A stretch of 11,905 nt of DNA. Source: Hyphochytrium catenoides. Taxonomy: Eukaryota > Sar > Hyphochytriomycetes > Hyphochytriales > Hyphochytriaceae. Where the stretch lies: positions 1 through 11,905 of the forward strand of contig FLMG01001285.1 of assembly GCA_900088475.1 (NCBI GenBank). The letters are read 5' to 3'. Both the position numbers and the translations under genes were made by a program. Shown here piece by piece: positions 7,298 to 11,905 of this stretch; within the stretch, counting starts at the first letter, position 1, and each line of letters begins with the position of its first letter. The notes under the pieces were generated by a model. It saw only the letters and a list, made by a program, of their open reading frames with translations. It had not been told where the DNA came from and searched no databases.

Positions 7298-7896
7298 TCA
7301 AACAGTGGAGCACCAGCGACAAAGGGAGAAAGATCCGGGGGTGCCAGGCCCTGGGCCAGGAGCGATGTCAGTGCTGACAGAGAAAGGCAAAGGGCTTCGC
7401 GAGCGCCGGGAGAAGGTGTCCAGAGACAGAGATCTTTCAGATGCTGAGGCCGCAGCTGACTGGCGCCAGCAGCGGAGCCAGGAGGGAAGGAAGAAAGCCT
7501 AGCGGTGATAGAAGAGGGAGAGAAAGCGTCATAGTGAAGAGGAAGGAAAGGGGCGGGGGAGAGAGTATGAAGAGGAGGAGGAATGGGAACACCCACGAGC
7601 TGCTTGGTCCGGAGGATAGAGAGAGTTTCCTCCGAGGGAGTGGCAATGCCATCTGATACTAGGGCAGCAACAGCTTTTGCAAACAAGCCATCTTCAGCCA
7701 GTTTGGAAGCGCGTCGGACCTGTGCCTGGAGAGAGGAGTCCTCGATGGAGGAAGGGTCGCTAGCTGTCCGAGGTGAGGGCAGTGTTTTTGTAATAGATAA
7801 AGAGAGATCAGATAGAAACAGAAACCTCAGAGGAGAAGTAAGAGACGGAGAAAGATAGGCAGGAAGAACAGTGTCATACAGAGGAAGAGTTCGTCT
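7294..7896 (-). pseudogene. LINE segment 1: region N-terminal to the RT
   Basis: The open frame includes QVRRASKLAEDGLFAKAVAAL and FPPGSAAGASQLRPQHLKD (about 7425-7482), the conserved block preceding the RT fingers in many LINEs. It ends ...FVAGAPLFD-TGA (stop 7296-7294). The next residues of the conserved block, LTKKDGGLRPI, continue in the adjacent frame from 7297, consistent with loss of one T in a TTT run (GATTTGACC to GATTGACC). Confidence 0.85.
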
Positions 7897-7899
7897 TTA

Positions 7900-8066
7900 A
7901 TGCAAAAGAGTTAGCGAGGTCTTTGCCGCTTCGGCTGGCCAAGCTTAGAGCCTTACCCCAGACAACAGGGCGGTGTCGTAAAGGAAGCCTTTGATGGGGC
8001 TCCTAAGATGAATGGCTTTTTCTCTAGAACGAACTTTTTTCCTGACTTAGTATTCTTTTATTAGCA
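7900..8066. other. 5' flank of the LINE relic
   Basis: No gene is seen. On the minus strand, 7946-7885 reads SLASRSGKDLANSFALKTN in one frame. This might be the next upstream piece of the element, but the similarity is too weak to call. Confidence 0.3.
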
Positions 8067-8067
8067 A

Positions 8068-8390
8068 GGACAGATCGAATTAGGCCGAAAGGGAGCAGCA
8101 GAGAAGGAATTATATAAAGGAAACTGAAGAGAAGAGAGAAAGAAGAGACGAGGCAGGGATAGATAGAACTAGACAAGAAGATAAAGCAGCTTCCTTCGTA
8201 AGAGATGCATTCTAAGCAGGACAACAGATCGTTGGCGCGGCCGCAGGGAGCAGCAGACAGCAGAGGAAAGAGCAGAAGAAAAAGAGGAATGAAGAGAAGA
8301 GAGAAAGAAGAGACAAGATAGGAAAAGATAGAACAACTAGACAAGAAGGTAGAGCCGCCTCCTTCGTAAGGAGCTACATTCATAGCCAAT
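8068..8390. repeat. Diverged tandem duplication, about 155-168 bp unit
   Basis: Two adjacent copies share words in the same order: CAGATCG (8071 and 8225), GGGAGCAGCAG (8091 and 8246), TGAAGAGAAGAGAGAAAGAA followed by GAGAC (8125 and 8290), TAGACAAGAAG (8170 and 8338), and TCCTTCGTAAG (8192 and 8360). The offset grows from 154 to 168 through small insertions. A third start (CAATCGTTGG, about 8387) hints at a partial extra copy. The unit is purine-rich on the plus strand. Confidence 0.88.
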
Positions 8391-8413
8391 CGTTGGTCCC
8401 GGACGACTGTTGG

Positions 8414-8635
8414 CTACCCTTTCTCCATCGCTAGTTCCGGGAAAGGCCGTTCCCGTGGCTCCTCGTGACGATTATCTTCTCCCTGAGCGCCTTTTCTTCT
8501 CGCATCCATAATGTGGTCGTAGTGCTTGCTCCAAGAGGTAAGTAAGACGAGAGCTCGTATGTCCAAGGAGAGCGTAGTCAATGCTAAAGAAAGGAAGAGA
8601 ATGGTTCCCGCCACCTTTGGCGTCAATTCTGTCAC
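8414..8635 (-). other. Open frame of unknown status (possible exon)
   Basis: The minus-strand frame is open for 73 codons and reads as a hydrophobic stretch (VAGTILFLSLALTTLSLDI) followed by a charged tail ending ELAMEKG-TAG. An acceptor-like TTCTGTGACAG ends near 8633, so it could be a last exon. I recognise no family, there is no ATG at its start, and it may be chance. Confidence 0.2.
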
Positions 8636-8925
8636 AGAATCTCAGAAGAGTAGGGTCTCCGAGGGTTAGACTTAGGCTTACTCGACCGACGCCAATTCCC
8701 GGTAACAGGCGCAGGGTGAAGACCAAACGAAAGATTATGAAGAACGAGAGTTCCTACGCCGTACAGGTAAACGCCACCGCAATCCCCCACCATGATGAGC
8801 CTCCTCAAGCAGCGGGGCAGCGGTGGCGCCGAACGTGGTAGAGTTGCGGAGTTGATGAGAGTCGGCTGAGGACTCCAGTCCAGCCAAGTATTGTGGCAAA
8901 GGAGGAGAGCACACCAAGAGAAATT
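8636..8925. other. No recognised gene
   Basis: Mixed-composition sequence. Both strands have short open frames, but none has a recognisable motif. On the minus strand ESSADSHQLRNSTTFGATAA (about 8877-8818) looks non-repetitive but matches nothing I know. Confidence 0.4.
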
Positions 8926-9400
8926 GAGCCAAGAGGAAGAGAGAAAGAGGAGAGTGGCAGACAGACAGACAGGGAATGGTAGGGAAAGCGAGACCGAGCC
9001 AGACACAGAGAAAGAGACGGAGAAAGGCGGAGAAAACGGAAAGAAGAAGAGAAAAAAGAGCACCAGAGGCTAAGAAGACCGTCTTCTGTACTTGCAGAGT
9101 CACTTTTTTCTTCTGGTCATCACTAATGCTACTTCTTCCTCTTCTTTCGTGCTTGGAAGTTCTTTTGAGAGTTCTTCTGTCTTCTTCTGTTGTCAACGTT
9201 GTCCTCCGCGGTCTGGCTCCTGCTTCTTTCCTTCTTGGCCATTTTCAACATCTTTCTCTTGTTTCTTCTTTTGAGGGTTCTTCTCCCCTGCTCCTTCTCC
9301 TTTGATATAGTGCTGCTTTCTATAAGGAGTAGTTCTTCTTCTTTCTCGTTCTTGCTCTCTTTTCTTCTCTTTCTCTTATCCTTCTTTTTGCCTAGCTCTA
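8926..9400. repeat. Purine-rich block switching to pyrimidine-rich block
   Basis: From about 8926 to 9070 the plus strand is GA-rich; from about 9090 to 9400 it is CT-rich. The switch is marked by AGAAGAC-C-GTCTTCT (9073-9087), a perfect 7-bp inverted repeat with a one-base centre. Open frames through these blocks are low-complexity. Confidence 0.8.
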
Positions 9401-9890
9401 GGATCCACTGGCCATAACCTGCTTTGCAGCAAGAGGCGACGTTTCTCTTCTATAGAACTACTTGGCTCCTAATAAGGGATAGCAGCACCAAGACCATCAT
9501 CATCATACTCGAAAAAGCAAGCAAGACAACAAGGGGCCGACTTCTGACGCGGGTTCAAAGAGTCAGGGATGGCTAGAACGCCTCTATGTGTGTGCAAATA
9601 TATATTCATCTGGGATATCCAGCTGCTCTCATCATGTAGACCTCCTTGTATATCGGTTGCCCTGTCTAGACCTCCTTGTTCTTGCTTTCAAAGGTAGGGC
9701 AAACCCGTTTAACATCGTCAATCCTCTTGTCCCCAAAGCTCAGGATCATGAAGGAAGAGACTGCATTGTCGATTTATCTCTTTTAATGAAGACAAAGTCC
9801 GGGGGAGTGTTTAACTTTTCTCCTCAACAAGAGAAGATATCGTCTTCTCTGGAGGATGAGGCACCTCTTGCACTTCCTCCGACGTCTCGC
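9401..9890. other. No recognised gene; one non-repetitive open frame
   Basis: A plus-strand frame with an ATG at 9588 is open for 143 codons. Its middle part (about AFKGRANPFNIVNPLVPKAQ) is not low-complexity, but I recognise no family, and the end runs into the CT-rich tract. TAGACCTCCTTGT occurs twice, near 9638 and 9667. Confidence 0.3.
9830..9850. repeat. Hairpin AGAGAAGA / TCTTCTCT
   Basis: An 8-bp perfect inverted repeat (9830-9837 and 9843-9850) with a TATCG centre. No terminator role is implied. Confidence 0.7.
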
Positions 9891-9894
9891 CGAA

Positions 9895-10260
9895 GAGACA
9901 TAGTATTGCCTCTTTGTCTCTTTGTGCCTCTCTCTATATCTCTATTATGTTCTCGCTCCTTGCTCAGTTCCTTGATGTCTTATATTCTCCTTCCCCTACT
10001 AAACCTTTTATCAATATGACAGGCAATGCCGAAGCGACGAGATCACTTTGCTGCAGAAACTGCAAAGCGAAAGAATACTGGCAGAGAAAATCTTGATGAT
10101 GGACTCTCTCTCGCTTCTCTTTCTGCCTCTCTCTGTCTCTCTGTGTCTTTCTCTCCTCTGCCTTTCTCTCTTCGTCTTCTCTCTCTTCGTCTTCTCTCTC
10201 TCTATTCTTCTCTCTCTTTATTCTCTTTCCTCTACCTCGCTTCTTGATAAGCACCATAGT
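9895..10260. repeat. CT-rich low-complexity tract
   Basis: The plus strand is CT-rich from about 9895, interrupted near 9990-10100. Short tandem copies of CTCTTCGTCTTCTCT occur near 10166-10200. Leu/Ser-rich frames here are by-products. Confidence 0.8.
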
Positions 10261-10359
10261 CCTTATCTCATTTACTTCCTTCACTAGTCTCAAGAGAATC
10301 CCTCTAGCTGGGGAGACGGTGGCAGATAACGCTGGAGCTTCCTCTTTCTTCGTCTCCGC

Positions 10360-10560
10360 TTGAGCTGTCACTTCCTGAGTGCAGAACAGCAACAGAGAGA
10401 CCGGGGAGCAGAGAGAGCGATCGATCGAGAGAGAGAGAGAGAGAGAGACGCATAAAAGAAGGAGTTGATAGACAGTGAGAACGGGACCCAGTGATGAAGT
10501 AGATAAAGGGACTTGGACAATGAAAGAGAGAGACACAAGAGAGGAGAAAGGGCTTATCGA
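10360..10560. repeat. GA-rich tract with (GA)11
   Basis: A clean GA dinucleotide run lies at 10427-10448, preceded by CGATCGATCG. The surrounding plus strand is purine-rich, the opposite polarity to the flanking CT-rich tracts. Confidence 0.85.
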
Positions 10561-10980
10561 TGGAGAAGAAGACCTTGACTCCCTTGGCTTCGAATAAGAA
10601 AGAAAACATGGCAGGGAGAGATAGAGTGTGTCGACCAGCAGAGAGGGTCCGATGGAGCGGAGTCTTCTCTGCATGACCAGGGTAGCGGATCATGAAGACA
10701 CTTCTCTCTCTCTCTTCTTCTTTCGCCAGTCCCCTCCTTCTGATCCTTCCTCCTTCACCAGAATGGAGTGAGGGGAGAGAGTCACCAAAGAGAGAGAGAA
10801 GAAGAGGGAGATCTGGATGCTCAGCTTGCAATGCTGAGATGGAGAAAGATCCAGAAGCACAGTCAGATCAGGCAGACGATCGAGCTCCTGAGATGGAGAA
10901 AGAGCTTCGCAAGGGGCAGAATGAAGCGCGCGCGAGAGAGAAAAATGCATGGAGAAGATTGGTCAGGAGGCACTTAGTAG
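10561..10980. other. Mixed, mostly purine-rich, no recognised gene
   Basis: CTGAGATGGAGAAAG occurs twice, at about 10834 and 10890. A plus-strand frame from the ATG at 10692 starts with a hydrophobic Leu/Ser run and continues as a charged Glu/Arg/Lys-rich stretch. This follows from the composition switch, and no domain is visible. Confidence 0.4.
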
Positions 10981-10994
10981 TAAGCCTCTGAAGG

Positions 10995-11450
10995 TAGACC
11001 TTTTTCTCGGTCTCTCTCTCTCTCTGACTCTCTCTCTTTTCTCTCTCTCTCTTCCTTCCTATCTTTCTTTCACTGTTCCTCTCTCGCCCTCCACCCTTAC
11101 CTCTATCTCTTTGCTGTCTCCTCTCTTCCTCTAGACACTTTCCCTTTTCATCTCCTCTCTCTCTTCTGCTTGCGATGTCCCATTTTCCCTTCCCTATTTC
11201 TTCCTCTCGCCTAGAAGCCCTAATTTGTACGAGTATTCCCTTCCTGCCTGTCCCTATACCCCATCCCTCTTGCTCTCTTGCTCTCTTCTCTTTTGCTTTC
11301 TCATCCCCTCCTTACTCATGCCCTTCCCCTTCTCTCACCTTCTTCTTCCTTTCTCTCTCTTTCATACTCTCTCTTATCTTCCCTCTCTCCCTATTGTTCT
11401 TTCTCTCGTCTTCTCTCTCGCTCTCACCTCATCCCTATTCCGTTTCTTTG
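10995..11450. repeat. Long CT-rich low-complexity tract
   Basis: About 450 bases of almost pure pyrimidine on the plus strand, with many short CT runs and CCCT/TTCC interruptions. No coding potential is claimed. Confidence 0.92.
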
Positions 11451-11740
11451 TAGTTGTAGCTGGACCTTGTTACCTCGAACATCTAGAAAAGAGACAACGA
11501 CAGACCGTGAGAAGGGTGCCGCGAGAGGATCTCAAGAAGAAGCGTTAATAATGCATTAAAAGCTTAGAAGAAGACTCTGGCGTCTTCTCATGGTGTGTCC
11601 TTGTGAGAGAAGAAACAAGGCTTACAAGGAGAAGAAGAGCTCTCTCCGATTTTCTTCGCTGTACAATTCTATGGACGCAAACGGGAAGCGAGCTTGCAAT
11701 CTCTTGGAAGCCCGGCCAACATAGTTGTCGGTGAGCTCTC
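11451..11740. other. No recognised gene; small hairpin
   Basis: Mixed-composition sequence. AGAAGAC (11569-11575) and GTCTTCT (11582-11588) form a 7-bp inverted repeat with a six-base loop. It is the same word pair as at 9073-9087. No RNA gene or protein domain is seen. Confidence 0.5.
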
Positions 11741-11850
11741 TCTCTCTTTCTCTTTCCTCTTCATCTCTTTGCTTCTTTCTCTCTAACTTTCGTCGACCTC
11801 CCTTTCCCGCACCCTGACCTATCCTTCCTCTCCTCTTCTATAACTATGCA
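11741..11850. repeat. CT-rich tract
   Basis: The plus strand is pyrimidine-rich with short CT runs near 11737-11760. The sequence returns to mixed composition before the window ends. Confidence 0.75.
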
Positions 11851-11905
11851 AGAGTGAATTGACTTCCGCTACCCATTGCTCTGCTAATATCGTACGGCGA
11901 CCCTG

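Larger units (their letters stand above)
5181..7896 (-). mobile_element. Non-LTR retrotransposon relic (RT + restriction-like endonuclease)
   Basis: The relic reads from 7896 down to 5181. It encodes in order the region before the RT (GSAAGASQLRPQHL), the RT fingers and palm, YLDD, the thumb, a CCHC-type zinc knuckle, and a PD-(D/E)XK-type endonuclease. This order is that of the single-ORF, site-specific-type LINEs (R2, R4, NeSL, HERO, Utopia and relatives). I cannot choose a clade. The N-terminal DNA-binding zinc fingers of such elements are absent and the frame closes at TAA 7899-7897, so the copy looks 5'-truncated. Faint coding-like sequence may extend to about 7980. Five small frameshifts split it. 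No poly(A) tail or target-site duplication was found. Confidence 0.92.

Noticed and set aside
8735-8800. GDCGG in a minus-strand frame, resembling a GDSGG protease motif
   Set aside because: Ser is replaced by Cys and none of the other S1 landmarks is present nearby; chance similarity.
9545-9575. GGTTCAAA resembling a tRNA T-loop
   Set aside because: No pairing T-stem, anticodon arm or acceptor stem could be built around it.
9964-10674. 236-codon minus-strand frame
   Set aside because: The length comes from GA/CT low complexity, with Ser/Leu-rich and Glu/Arg-rich halves that follow the base composition. No motif or start context.
10692-10991. ATG-started frame with a signal-peptide-like N-terminus
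   Set aside because: The hydrophobic part is translated CT-rich DNA and the charged part is GA-rich DNA. An overlapping frame is equally open.
1-11905. CRISPR array, prokaryotic operon or phage module
   Set aside because: The 88-bp repeats have no unique spacers, there are no cas-like genes or ribosome-binding sites, and the spliced gene and LINE point to a eukaryote.

Overview
The window looks like non-coding-rich nuclear DNA from a eukaryote, probably a protist or other organism with short introns. I cannot name the lineage. The reasons are a spliced gene with a clear 95-bp GT-AG intron, a non-LTR retrotransposon relic, long CT/GA microsatellites, satellite-like tandem repeats, and no bacterial-style operons. 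No intact protein-coding gene could be demonstrated.

Layout, left to right. Bases 1-300 hold nothing recognisable. A tandem array with an 88-bp dimeric repeat lies at about 341-1110. A pair of diverged inverted-repeat arms (about 1185-1326 and 2376-2547) brackets a (CT)n microsatellite and a pyrimidine-rich stretch. On the minus strand, 4371 to 2983 carries a split S1-family (chymotrypsin-fold) secreted serine protease. A signal peptide, a VVGG activation site, the catalytic-Asp exon, a GDSG motif interrupted by an intron, and the C-terminal strand and helix can all be seen. The start codon, the reading frame and one sense codon are damaged, so it is annotated as a pseudogene.

Also on the minus strand, 7896 to 5181 is a 5'-truncated non-LTR (LINE) retrotransposon. 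It encodes a reverse transcriptase followed by a zinc knuckle and a restriction-like (PD-(D/E)XK) endonuclease, as in the R2/R4/NeSL-type groups. It is broken by about five small frameshifts, and the endonuclease PD aspartate appears to be replaced by Tyr. From 7900 to the right end the sequence is mostly alternating purine-rich and pyrimidine-rich blocks. It includes a diverged tandem duplication (8068-8390), (GA)n and (CT)n tracts, and small AGAAGA/TCTTCT hairpins.

The two recognisable genes are unrelated: a host secreted protease (probably dead) and a selfish element (dead in this form). Several of the frameshifts fall in short homopolymers or a CT dinucleotide run. Sequencing or assembly indels are therefore a real alternative to biological decay, although the 4-bp duplication and the start-codon substitution in the protease are not explained that way.
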